This document shows, piece after piece, positions 25,606 through 33,238 of a stretch of 64,000 nt of DNA (positions within the stretch are counted from its first letter, which is position 1; every line of letters begins with the position of its first letter). The stretch is taken from NCBI GenBank assembly GCA_964619955.1, contig CAZUJF010000010.1, positions 93,188 to 157,187 on the forward strand, in the 5' to 3' direction. Source of the stretch: JACQFK01 sp964619955 (lineage in GTDB: Bacteria > Planctomycetota > MHYJ01 > JACPRB01). The translations under genes and the position numbers were made by a program. The notes under the pieces were generated by a model. The model was not told the DNA's origin and ran no database searches. It was given only the letters and a program-made list of their open reading frames with translations.

Positions 25606-26755
25606 GGCCCGCCTCGATCTCGAGCAGGCGGTTGTACTTCGCCAGCCGTTCGCTGCGGGTGATGGAGCCGATCTTGATCTGGCCGCCGGAGGCGCCCACG
25701 CAGAGATCCGCCATCGTGGAATCCTCCGTCTCCCCCGAGCGGGCGGAGACGACCGTCTTCCAGCCCGCCGCCTTCGCGATCGCGATCACCTCGAGCGTCC
25801 GGCTGATCGTGCCGATCTGGTTCATCTTCACGAGCACCGCATTGGCGCAGGACTCCCGGATCCCGCGGCGCACGCGCTCGGGATTCGTCACGAAAAAGTC
25901 GTCGCCCACGAGCTGGATGCGCCCGCCCAGTGTCCGCGTGAGCGTGCGCCAGCCCTCCCAGTCGTCCTCCGGGACGCCGTCCTCGATGGAAACGACGGGG
26001 TACTTCGCCACCCAGGACTCGAGGCGTTCGATCGTGATGGCCGAGGCATGCGAGGCGGCGACGTCGAGCGTCAGCGCCATGTCGCGTCCGGGTTTCAAAC
26101 CGGAGACCTGGATCGCTTCGACGGCGAAGTCGAGGGCCTGCTCGACCGACTTGAACCGCGGCGCGAAGCCGCCCTCGTCCGCCACCCAGTTGGGCAGGTA
26201 GTCGAAACGCTCCTTCACGAGACCGCGCGCCGCCGCATAAACCCGCGCGACGCGCTCCAGCGCCTCCGCAAAGGATTTCATCCTCAAGGGCTGCACCAGG
26301 ATGTCCTGCACGGGCATGTTCCCGCCGCCGTGCAGCCCCCCCGAGAGGAGGTTCACCATCGGCACCGGAAGCGTCCGGCCCGGGCCGAAGTATTCGTAGA
26401 GCGGGCGGCCGGAACGCGCCGCCGCGGCCCGCGCGAAGGCCCCCGAGAGGCCCAGCGACACGTTGCCGGCGAGCGCGCGCGCCTCGAGCGCGGCATCGAA
26501 TTCCGCCTGGGTTTTGAAGCGGGCTTTGCAGAGCCGCGCACCCTCCTTGAGGACGGACGCGCAGGCCTGGCGCACGCCGCGGCCCCCGTAGCGCGCGCCG
26601 CCGTCGCGGAGCTCCTTCGCCTCGCCGCGGCCGGTGGAGGCGCCGGAAGGGACGAAGAATTCCCCGGCGGCCCCGTCGAGTTCCATCGAGACCTTCAGCG
26701 TCGGATTCCCGCGGGAATCCAAGACTTCCAGGACTCGGAGGGCGCTGATCTTCAT
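25571..26755 (-). CDS. Divergent enolase with altered active-site residues
   Basis: A 394-aa enolase-superfamily protein, shorter than the usual 415-435. Conserved enolase parts include VLDSRGNPT, PSGASTGRGEAKELRDG, VADEGGFAP, the metal ligands in LTLDVAAS, VSIEDGVPEDDWEGW and LVGDDFFVTN, the catalytic Lys in VLVKMNQIGT, and QIKIGSITRSERLAKYN. Two positions differ: the usual Gln-Glu in the QEF segment is Gln-Asp (Asp151), and the invariant His of SHRSGETED is Ala338 (SARSGETED). Glycolytic activity is therefore uncertain; it could be the genome's working enolase with compensation, or a paralogue with another acid-sugar substrate. It overlaps the DUF885 gene at its 3' end. Confidence 0.85.
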   Translation of the reverse strand: MKISALRVLEVLDSRGNPTLKVSMELDGAAGEFFVPSGASTGRGEAKELRDGGARYGGRGVRQACASVLKEGARLCKARFKTQAEFDAALEARALAGNVSLGLSGAFARAAAARSGRPLYEYFGPGRTLPVPMVNLLSGGLHGGGNMPVQDILVQPLRMKSFAEALERVARVYAAARGLVKERFDYLPNWVADEGGFAPRFKSVEQALDFAVEAIQVSGLKPGRDMALTLDVAASHASAITIERLESWVAKYPVVSIEDGVPEDDWEGWRTLTRTLGGRIQLVGDDFFVTNPERVRRGIRESCANAVLVKMNQIGTISRTLEVIAIAKAAGWKTVVSARSGETEDSTMADLCVGASGGQIKIGSITRSERLAKYNRLLEIEAGLSPRGRASARR

Positions 26756-26767
26756 GGGGCCGGGAGA

Positions 26768-28030
26768 CTAGCGCCGCCGCCGGTTCAGGGGGCGGCGGGT
26801 CGAGTTCATGCCCGCGTTGACGGGCGCCTCGGGCTTGATCACCGTGGGCGGGAGCGGGACGAAGCCGCCGTAGTCGAAGTCCGGCCGCGTCACGCGCGGC
26901 AGTGATTTCCCCAGCGACTTCTCGATCTCGCTCATCGAGGCCTCCTCTTCGAAGGAGACGAGCGTGAAGGCGTCGCCCTCCGCCTGCGCGCGGCCCGTGC
27001 GGCCGATGCGGTGGATGTAGTCCTCGGGCGACTGGGGCACGTCGTAGTTGATCACGTGGGTGAGGTCGGCGATGTCGAGCCCGCGCGCGGCGATGTCGGT
27101 CGCGACGAGCACCTGGACCCTGCCGTTCCGGAATTCCTCGAGGGCCTGCTCCCGCTGGCCCTGGCTGCGGTCGCCGTGGATGCAGCCGACCATGAAGCCG
27201 CGCGACTGGAGCTGCTCGAAGACGCGGTCGGCGCGGTGCTTCGTGCGGGTGAAGACCAGCGCCCGGCTGAGCTCCGGAAGGCGCAGCAGCAGCGTGAGGA
27301 GCGAGAGTTTCTTGTGCTGGGGGCAGGGGTACACCGCGTGGGTGATGCCCGTGGCGGCCTGCGGGCGGCGCCCCACGTCGATGGAGACGGGGTCCTTGAG
27401 CATCTCGCGCGAGAGCCGCTCGATCTCGGGCGGGATCGTCGCGCTGAAAAAGAGCGTCTGACGCTGCCGGGGCAGTTTCGAGATGATGCGCCGCAGATCG
27501 GGCATGAAGCCCATGTCCATCATGCGGTCGGCCTCGTCGAGAACGAGGACCTGGAGCTTGTCGAACTTCGCGTTGCCGCGCTCCATGTGGTCGAGCAGGC
27601 GGCCGGGCGTGGCCACGATGATGTCGACCCCCTGGCGGAGCGCGGTGATCTGCGGCTGGAAGCCGACCCCGCCGTAGACGGTGGCGGCCTTCAGCGGCGC
27701 GTGTTTGCCGAGGTCGCGGAAGTCCTCCTCGACCTGCGCGGCGAGTTCGCGCGTGGGCTCGAGGACGAGCACGCGGCAGCCGCCCTTCGGCAGCTGGAGC
27801 AGGCGGTGCATGACCGGCAGCAGGAACGCCGCCGTCTTGCCCGTGCCCGTCTGCGCGCAGCCGATGAGGTCCTTCCCGTCCCGGACCGGGGGGATGGCCT
27901 TCGTCTGGATCGGCGTGGGGTGCGTGAAGCCCAGGTCGCGGACGGCGCGAAGCAGCGTCTCGTCGAGCCCGAAATCCTCGAAGGTCGCCTGCGCGGGTTC
28001 AGTGGGTGTAGTCAAAGCGGGGCTGAACAT
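26768..28030 (-). CDS. rhlE: DEAD-box RNA helicase, RhlE-like
   Basis: A 420-aa DEAD-box helicase with the full motif set: the Q-motif region (FTHPTPIQTKAI), Walker A AQTGTGKT, PTRELA, TPGRLLDHM, DEAD, SAT, ARGLDIADLTHVINYDVP and HRIGRTGR. The C-terminus is short and basic (STRRPLNRRRR), as in RhlE-type proteins that act on rRNA or mRNA. It lies 12 bp upstream of the enolase-like gene and could be co-transcribed with it. RNA helicase-enolase association is known in RNA degradosomes; whether that applies here is speculation. Confidence 0.93.
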   Translation of the reverse strand: MFSPALTTPTEPAQATFEDFGLDETLLRAVRDLGFTHPTPIQTKAIPPVRDGKDLIGCAQTGTGKTAAFLLPVMHRLLQLPKGGCRVLVLEPTRELAAQVEEDFRDLGKHAPLKAATVYGGVGFQPQITALRQGVDIIVATPGRLLDHMERGNAKFDKLQVLVLDEADRMMDMGFMPDLRRIISKLPRQRQTLFFSATIPPEIERLSREMLKDPVSIDVGRRPQAATGITHAVYPCPQHKKLSLLTLLLRLPELSRALVFTRTKHRADRVFEQLQSRGFMVGCIHGDRSQGQREQALEEFRNGRVQVLVATDIAARGLDIADLTHVINYDVPQSPEDYIHRIGRTGRAQAEGDAFTLVSFEEEASMSEIEKSLGKSLPRVTRPDFDYGGFVPLPPTVIKPEAPVNAGMNSTRRPLNRRRR

Positions 28031-28066
28031 ACCACAAGCGCGCGGGTCTGTGAAGCGTCCTTCTTC

Positions 28067-28094
28067 TTGACTGCATCGCGGAGGAGGATAAACT
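28067..28094 (+). promoter_or_regulatory. Sigma-70 promoter of tRNA-Asp
   Basis: TTGACT (28067-28072), 16-bp spacer, TAAACT (28089-28094); predicted start near 28101, 18 bp before the tRNA. Confidence 0.65.
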
Positions 28095-28118
28095 AGGCGC
28101 CCAACCTCGATCGCACGG

Positions 28119-28195
28119 GGGGGTGTAGCTCAATTGGCTAGAGCGCCAGCTTGTCACGCTGGAGGTTGCGGGTTCGATTCCCGTCACCCTCGCCA
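28119..28195 (+). tRNA. tRNA-Asp (GTC)
   Basis: A 77-nt cloverleaf. The acceptor GGGGGTG pairs with CACCCTC, the D arm is GCTC-GAGC, the anticodon stem CCAGC/GCTGG holds loop TTGTCAC with anticodon GTC at 28153-28155, and the T arm is GCGGG-TTCGATT-CCCGT. CCA is encoded (28193-28195). Confidence 0.97.
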
Positions 28196-28351
28196 TCCGC
28201 CTTCGCCCGCCGGGGGCGGGCGGGAAGGCAGATGCCCCGCTGAAGCGCCCTCCCGCAAGAGGCGCGAAGGCGGGCTCCACAAATCCCCTTCGGGCTTCGG
28301 CGGGATTGCCTTTCCGTTCGGAATCTATCGCTCCTAGAAAGGGAACACGCC

Positions 28352-29374
28352 ATGATCCAGCGCCTGCTCGGCCTCGCCCTGATCGCCTCGCTGGCCGCCT
28401 GCACCTGCACGCAGGTCCAGGTCTCGCGCCCCTTCGGGTCCATCGAGCGCAAGGACCCGCGCCTCGACGCGCTGATCCCGCCCGGCACGCACATGGAGGT
28501 GCTGGCGGGCGGCTTCGACTGGACCGAGGGCCCGCTCTGGATCAAGGACGGCGGCTATCTCATCTTCTCCGTGATCCCGCCCAACAAGATCGTGAAGTGG
28601 AAGGAAGGCGAGGGCGCCAGCATCTACCTGCGTCCCTCGGGCCTCACGGGACCGAAGGATCTGCGCCCCGAGCCCGGCTCGAACGGTCTGCTGCTCGACC
28701 CCCAGGGCCGCCTCGTGCTCTGCCAGCACGGCGACCGCAAGATGGCGCGCATGGACGCGCCGCTCTCCGCGCCCGCGCCGAAGTTCGTCACGCTGGCGGA
28801 CAAACACGAGGGCAGGCGCCTCAACAGCCCGAACGACGCCTGCTACCACTCCGGCGGCGCGCTCTACTTCACGGATCCCCCTTACGGGCTCGTCGGCCGC
28901 ATGGAGGACCCCACGAAGGAGATCCCCTACCAGGGCGTGTACCGCCTCGGCACGGACGGCGCGCTGACCCTCCTCACCAAGGAAGTCACCCGCCCCAACG
29001 GCATCGCCTTCTCGCCCGACGAGAAGACGCTCTACGTCGCCAGTTCGGACCCCGACAAGGCCGTCTGGCACGCCTACGACGTGAAAGCCGACGGGAGCCT
29101 GGGCGGCGGCCGCATCTTCGCCGACTTCACGAAGCAGGTCGGCAAGGCGAAGGGGCTTCCGGACGGCCTCAAGGTCGACGTGAAGGGCAACGTCTTCGCC
29201 ACGGGCCCCGGAGGCGTCGTCATCTTCGCCCCGGACGGCACGCATCTGGGCACGCTGCGCACGGGCGAGGCGACGTCGAACTGCGCCTGGGGCGACGACG
29301 GCTCGACCCTCTACATCACCGCGGACCAGTATCTCGTCCGCATCCGGACGGCGACGAAGGGCAACCGATTCTGA
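28352..29374 (+). CDS. SMP-30/gluconolactonase-like lipoprotein
   Basis: A 340-aa six-bladed propeller of the SMP-30/gluconolactonase/LRE family behind a lipoprotein signal (lipobox LAAC). Family segments: GGFDWTEGPLWIKDGGYLIF with the metal-binding Glu, LNSPNDACYHSGGALYFTDP (Asn-Asp), VTRPNGIAFSPDEKTLYVA and LPDGLKVDVKGNVFATGPGG. The metal ligands Glu, Asn and Asp are kept, so lactonase-type activity on sugar acids is plausible. It overlaps the next lipoprotein gene at its stop. Confidence 0.92.
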   Translation: MIQRLLGLALIASLAACTCTQVQVSRPFGSIERKDPRLDALIPPGTHMEVLAGGFDWTEGPLWIKDGGYLIFSVIPPNKIVKWKEGEGASIYLRPSGLTGPKDLRPEPGSNGLLLDPQGRLVLCQHGDRKMARMDAPLSAPAPKFVTLADKHEGRRLNSPNDACYHSGGALYFTDPPYGLVGRMEDPTKEIPYQGVYRLGTDGALTLLTKEVTRPNGIAFSPDEKTLYVASSDPDKAVWHAYDVKADGSLGGGRIFADFTKQVGKAKGLPDGLKVDVKGNVFATGPGGVVIFAPDGTHLGTLRTGEATSNCAWGDDGSTLYITADQYLVRIRTATKGNRF

Positions 29375-30891
29375 ACCGCGCGGCCGCGCTCGCGATCCTG
29401 CTGACGGCGGGCTGCGGACCGGCGGCGGCCCCGCAGGCCCCGGCGCTCGTCTGGGCGCGCAGCGCCGATTCCGCGACCCTCGACCCCGCCGAGGCGGAGT
29501 GGGGCGAGGACATCAAGATCATCCAGAACCTCTACGAGACCCTCGTCGGATTCGCCGCCGACTCCCTGGAACTCGAGGGCCGCCTGGCGGAGTCCTGGAC
29601 CGTGTCTCCCGACGGGCGGGACCACCGCTTCACCCTCCGGCCCGGCGCGGTCTTCCACGACGGCACGGCGCTGGACGCCGCCGCCGTCGTCTTCAGCTTC
29701 GCGCGTCTCCGGGACCCCTCGCATCCCGCGCGCCCCAGGGTCGCCCCCTTCGCCCCGGTCTACGCGGATCTCGAGGAGGTCCGCGCGGAGTCCCCCACCC
29801 GCGTCCTGTTCCGGCTGCGCCGTCCGGCCCCCGCGTTCCTCCAGACGCTGACGCTGTTCGCCGCTTCGATCGTCTGCCCGAAGTGCGCCGCCGCCCCGGA
29901 TTTCGCGACGAAGCCCTGCGGCAGCGGCCCCTATCTGCTGAAGCACTGGGAACGCGACGCCCGGATGGATCTCGCGGCGCACCCGCGCTTTGCGGGGCCG
30001 GCCCCGGCGATCGCCCGCGTCGTCGTGCTCCCGGTGCGCTCCTCCCGGACCGCGCTGGAAAAGCTCCGGGCCGGCGAAGTCCACGTCGTCGACCACCCCT
30101 CGCTTGCCGACGTCGCCGCGCTCGGAAGCAGCTCGAACCCCAGGGTCCTCAGCTGCCCCTCGCTCAACGTCTGCGCCCTCGGCTTCAACGTCCGGCAGGC
30201 CCCCTACTCCGACCCCCGCTTCCGCCGCGCCGTCTCGCTGGCCCTGGATCGAAAAGCGCTGGTCGCCGTCGCGTATCACGGCCTCGCCGCGCCCGCCGTC
30301 CACCTGGTCCCCCCGGCCGCGTGGAGGGATCTCGCGCCGACCCCCGCCTACGAGCATGATCCGGCGCGGGCGAAGGCGCTGTTCGAGGAACTGGGGCTCA
30401 AGGGGAAGACGGTCGAGCTCATCCATGTGGCGATCGCCCGGCCGCACCTGCCCGAACCCGCCCGCGCCGCGGAGTGGGTGCAGGACCAGCTGCGCCGCTG
30501 CGGGCTCGAGGTCCGGCTGAGCGCCTACGACAAATCCGCCTATAGCCAGAAGACCCGGGATCCCGCGCATCCGATGTTTCTGCTCGGATGGAAGGGGGAC
30601 TACCCCGATCCGGACAACTACCTGCACCCGCTGCTGCACGGCGCCAACGCGGGGGATCTCAACGGCTCCTTCTGGCAGGACCCGGAATTCGACCGCAGCG
30701 TCGGCGCGGCGCGTCACGAGCCGGACGCCTCCCGGCGGCGCGAGCACTACGCCCGGGCCCTGGCCCGTTATCGCGAGGAGCTCCCCACGCTGCCGCTCGT
30801 CCATGTGCCGCTGTACTTCATCGCCTCCGCCCGTGTGGACTGGAAACCGCATCCCGTCGACCTGCGCTTCAGCAGCGTCCGCCTCCGCTGA
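29371..30891 (+). CDS. Peptide ABC-transporter substrate-binding lipoprotein with non-AUG start
   Basis: A 506-aa family-5 solute-binding protein: ADSATLDPAEAEWGEDIKII, LYETLVGFAADSLELEGRLA, LAESWTVSPDGRDHRFTLRP, SDPRFRRAVSLALDRKALV and LGWKGDYPDPDNYLHPLLHG are typical of DppA/OppA proteins. A good lipoprotein signal (NRAAALAILLTAGC) begins right at CTG 29371, which overlaps the upstream TGA (CTGA); the preceding codon is ATT, and no ATG, GTG or TTG fits. The likely start is CTG or ATT, coupled to the SMP-30 gene. No permease or ATPase is adjacent, so it is an orphan binding protein here. Confidence 0.85.
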   Translation: MNRAAALAILLTAGCGPAAAPQAPALVWARSADSATLDPAEAEWGEDIKIIQNLYETLVGFAADSLELEGRLAESWTVSPDGRDHRFTLRPGAVFHDGTALDAAAVVFSFARLRDPSHPARPRVAPFAPVYADLEEVRAESPTRVLFRLRRPAPAFLQTLTLFAASIVCPKCAAAPDFATKPCGSGPYLLKHWERDARMDLAAHPRFAGPAPAIARVVVLPVRSSRTALEKLRAGEVHVVDHPSLADVAALGSSSNPRVLSCPSLNVCALGFNVRQAPYSDPRFRRAVSLALDRKALVAVAYHGLAAPAVHLVPPAAWRDLAPTPAYEHDPARAKALFEELGLKGKTVELIHVAIARPHLPEPARAAEWVQDQLRRCGLEVRLSAYDKSAYSQKTRDPAHPMFLLGWKGDYPDPDNYLHPLLHGANAGDLNGSFWQDPEFDRSVGAARHEPDASRRREHYARALARYREELPTLPLVHVPLYFIASARVDWKPHPVDLRFSSVRLR

Positions 30892-30893
30892 TC

Positions 30894-30907
30894 CGACATT
30901 ATTGTCG
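30894..30907. promoter_or_regulatory. CGACA-N4-TGTCG palindrome upstream of the XRE gene
   Basis: CGACA-TTAT-TGTCG, centred about 112 bp before the sigma-54 start near 31013. The same CGACA-N4-TGTCG layout occurs before the sensor-kinase promoter at 47736-47749. Confidence 0.5.
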
Positions 30908-30986
30908 GGCGCCGCGGGGGTTCAATTTCGTGGAACACTTCGTCCCACAAATGTCGCGACGGCGCCGGCCGCCCAAGGGAAGCGGC

Positions 30987-31001
30987 TGGCATCCCGCTTG
31001 C
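30987..31001 (+). promoter_or_regulatory. Sigma-54 promoter of the XRE-like regulator
   Basis: TGGCAT-cccgc-TTGC with 12-bp GG-GC spacing; predicted start near 31013, leaving a 26-nt leader with an AGGAGGA ribosome site. Confidence 0.82.
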
Positions 31002-31038
31002 TCTCCTCCTTTCACAAGAAGTTGAAACAGGAGGAATG

Positions 31039-31758
31039 ATGTCCAACTTCGGGGTCCTGCTGCGCCGCTTGCGCAAGGAGCACGGCTGGTCTCTCAACAC
31101 GGTGGCCAAGAAGGTCGGCACCCAAAAGGGCTACCTTTCCGGCATCGAGAACGGGAAGGTCAACCCCCCGTCCCCGAAGCTGCTCCGCAAGTTCGCGCGG
31201 ATCTTCGAACAGGATGAAAGCGCCCTGCTCCGCATGGCCTGGGCGGACAAGGCCCCGGAGCTGATCCGCGAGGAGACGCTGCGGATGATGGCGCAGGCGG
31301 ACTGGGACGAGGGCCTCCCCGCGAGCGTGAGCTCGGTGCGCCTCCTGAACCCCGGCGGAACGCCCTATCCCCTGGAAGTCGGCCCCGAAGGCGGCCTTTC
31401 GGCGCCCGGATCCCACCGCCTCGTGCTGCCGAGGGGCGCCGTGGAAGCGGATGCCGCCGTCGTGGTCCTGGACGACTCCATGATGCGGGCGGACCACCCC
31501 CGCTACGGCAAAGGGGACATCGCCCTGCTGGCCTCCAGCCCGGGGGCGTTCGCCACTGGGGTCTGCTACGTCGTCCTCCAGGGCGCCCAGGGCGACCGGG
31601 CGCTGATCCGCAACGTCACCGAAGCGGACGGAGGGGACCTGGTCCTTCAGCCCTACAACAGCGATTACCCGCTCGAATTCATCACGCGGGCCGATCTCAA
31701 GACGGCCTGCCGCGTGATCGGACGCATCGAGCTCTTTTCCCAGGAGAAAAGCGCCTGA
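31039..31758 (+). CDS. XRE-family regulator with S24/LexA-like C-terminal domain
   Basis: A 239-aa protein. Residues 3-60 are a helix-turn-helix of the XRE/Cro type (LLRRLRKEHGWSLNTVAKKV, TQKGYLSGIENGKVNPPSPK). Residues about 140-235 resemble the LexA/CI-type S24 fold: VLDDSMMRADHPRYGKGDIA, CYVVLQGAQGDRALIRNVTE, LQPYNSDYP and VIGRIELF. The Ser of DSM is present, but the Lys of the Ser-Lys dyad is Arg (RALIRNV), so self-cleavage is unlikely and the domain may be a dimerisation or ligand module. ATG 31039 is favoured over ATG 31036 because of the AGGAGGA at 31029-31035. It is driven by a sigma-54 promoter. Confidence 0.85.
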   Translation: MSNFGVLLRRLRKEHGWSLNTVAKKVGTQKGYLSGIENGKVNPPSPKLLRKFARIFEQDESALLRMAWADKAPELIREETLRMMAQADWDEGLPASVSSVRLLNPGGTPYPLEVGPEGGLSAPGSHRLVLPRGAVEADAAVVVLDDSMMRADHPRYGKGDIALLASSPGAFATGVCYVVLQGAQGDRALIRNVTEADGGDLVLQPYNSDYPLEFITRADLKTACRVIGRIELFSQEKSA

Positions 31759-31813
31759 CAGGGGTCCCGGATCCCGGGAGATCCCCCAGATCGGCCAGCC
31801 TGAGCCCCTCCGG

Positions 31814-31845
31814 GGCCCCGGGGCGGCGACCGCCGTCCCGGGGCC
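31814..31845. terminator. Hairpin between convergent genes
   Basis: GGCCCCGGG (31814-31822) and CCCGGGGCC (31837-31845) pair perfectly, and inner GC pairs extend the stem. It lies between the XRE gene and the convergent cupin gene. It has no T-tract on either strand, so terminator function is only suggested. Confidence 0.4.
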
Positions 31846-31852
31846 TTCGGCC

Positions 31853-32329
31853 CTAACGGGGCTTCGTCTTCAGCGGCTTCCCGGTCTTCGGGTCCACGGA
31901 GACGTACTCGAAGGGCTCCCGCAGGCAGCACCAGGGCTCCTGGTCGTAGCAGTCGATGAGGAACGGCCCCTTCGCCTTCGCCGGCGAGAGGATCGCGAGG
32001 AACGTCACGGGCTTCTTCGACGAGTTGTAGATCGCGTGCACGACGTTGCGGGGGATGAAGGCGCTCTCCCCGGGTTTGAGCTGCCGGCTGTCCTTGTCCA
32101 CCCACTGCTCGCCCCTCCCGTCGAGGATGTAGATGATCTCCTCGCGCGCGGGATGGCGGTGGAACTGGTGCCCCGTGCCGGGGGGCATCGTCACCTGCAC
32201 CAGGATCAGCTGCTTCGTGTCGGTGAAGCCCGGACGGCAGTGCCATCCGTGCCTCCCCCAGGGCGCGAACTCCACCGCCGCCTTCCCCGTGGTGATGAAG
32301 CGCATCGCCTTCAGCGCCGCGCGGCTCAT
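31853..32329 (-). CDS. Cupin-domain protein
   Basis: A 158-aa single-domain cupin. Motif 1 is GTGHQFHRHPAREEIIYILDG with His-x-His and Glu metal ligands; motif 2 is PGESAFIPRNVVHAIYN with the second His. The N-terminus (residues 1-40) has extra strands. It binds a metal and probably a small carboxylate or sugar acid; the reaction cannot be named. It is last of a four-gene operon (Tm-1-like, TIM-barrel and cupin overlap or nearly touch), and its ATG overlaps the stop of the TIM-barrel gene. Confidence 0.88.
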   Translation of the reverse strand: MSRAALKAMRFITTGKAAVEFAPWGRHGWHCRPGFTDTKQLILVQVTMPPGTGHQFHRHPAREEIIYILDGRGEQWVDKDSRQLKPGESAFIPRNVVHAIYNSSKKPVTFLAILSPAKAKGPFLIDCYDQEPWCCLREPFEYVSVDPKTGKPLKTKPR

Positions 32330-33219
32330 CGCACGGCCGCCTTGCCGGCCTTCTTCGGCCCGCCCTTCGCGGAGCCGTTGCGCGCCGGCAGCCGGACGCC
32401 CTTGAACTTCCGGATCTGGTTCGTGATCGCGACCTCCGTCGGCAGACGCTCCACCGAACTCGCGCCATAGAAGCCGTCGATGCCCTTCACGCGTTCGATG
32501 ATGAACTGAGCGTCCTCGGGCTCCGCGACGGGCCCGCCGTGACACAGCATGATGACGTCCTCGCGCACCGCCTTGCAGGCGTCGACCATCTCCTGGATGC
32601 GGCCCACGCAGGACTCCAGCGTCTTCGCGGAATGCGCGCCGATCATCCCGCCGGTCGTCACGCCCATGTGCGCCACGACGATGTCCGCCCCCGCCTCCGT
32701 CATGCGCCGGGCCTCGTCGACGTTGAACGCGTAGGGCGTGGTGAAGAAGTCCATCTCGTGGGCGAGGCGGACGATGTCCACCTCCAGCTGGTAGCTCATG
32801 CCGGTCTCCTCGAGGCTCTGGCGCATCTCGCCGCCCCAGAGGCCGACCGTCGGGAAGTTCTGGATGCCGGCGAAGCCCAGCTCGCGCAGCTCCTTGAGGA
32901 AGAGCTTCGGGATCATGAAGGGGTCGGTCCCGCAGACGCCGGCGAGCACCGGCGTGTGTTTGACGACCGGCAGGACCTCGTACGCCATCTCCTTCACGAT
33001 CTGGTTGGCGTTCCCGTAGGGCATGAGCCCCGCCGAGCTGCCGCGGCCCGCCATGCGGAAGCGACCGGAGTTGTAGATGATGATCAGGTCGATGCCGCCC
33101 GCCTCCTCGCACTTCGCCGAGAGGCCGGTGCCCGCGCCGCCGCCGATGATCGGCTCGCCGCGCGCGACCTGCTCCCGGAACCGCCTGAGTATGCCCTGCC
33201 TGGAATTGTCGTTGCCCAC
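32326..33219 (-). CDS. TIM-barrel 'phosphoenolpyruvate hydrolase' family enzyme
   Basis: A 297-aa TIM-barrel protein of the family annotated as PEP hydrolase / TIM-barrel signal transduction domain, related to the PEP mutase/isocitrate lyase fold. Conserved parts: IIGGGAGTGLSAKCEEAGGI, YNSGRFRMAGRGSSAGLMPY, VLAGVCGTDPF, IQNFPTVGLWGG, VVAHMGVTTGG and YGASSVERLPTE. A GTG at 33219 with GGAGGG eight bases upstream is the preferred start; a GTG at 33234 would add five residues. Plant Tm-1 carries this domain fused to the UPF0261 domain, whose homologue is the next gene upstream. The same fold is the sensor of the divergent sigma-54 activator. Confidence 0.9.
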   Translation of the reverse strand: MGNDNSRQGILRRFREQVARGEPIIGGGAGTGLSAKCEEAGGIDLIIIYNSGRFRMAGRGSSAGLMPYGNANQIVKEMAYEVLPVVKHTPVLAGVCGTDPFMIPKLFLKELRELGFAGIQNFPTVGLWGGEMRQSLEETGMSYQLEVDIVRLAHEMDFFTTPYAFNVDEARRMTEAGADIVVAHMGVTTGGMIGAHSAKTLESCVGRIQEMVDACKAVREDVIMLCHGGPVAEPEDAQFIIERVKGIDGFYGASSVERLPTEVAITNQIRKFKGVRLPARNGSAKGGPKKAGKAAVR

Positions 33220-33238
33220 GGGGTCACCCTCCACAAGA

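Noticed and set aside
28119..28195. tRNA-Asp as an integration site
   Set aside because: No integrase, no direct repeat of the tRNA 3' end was noticed downstream, and no mobile genes follow.
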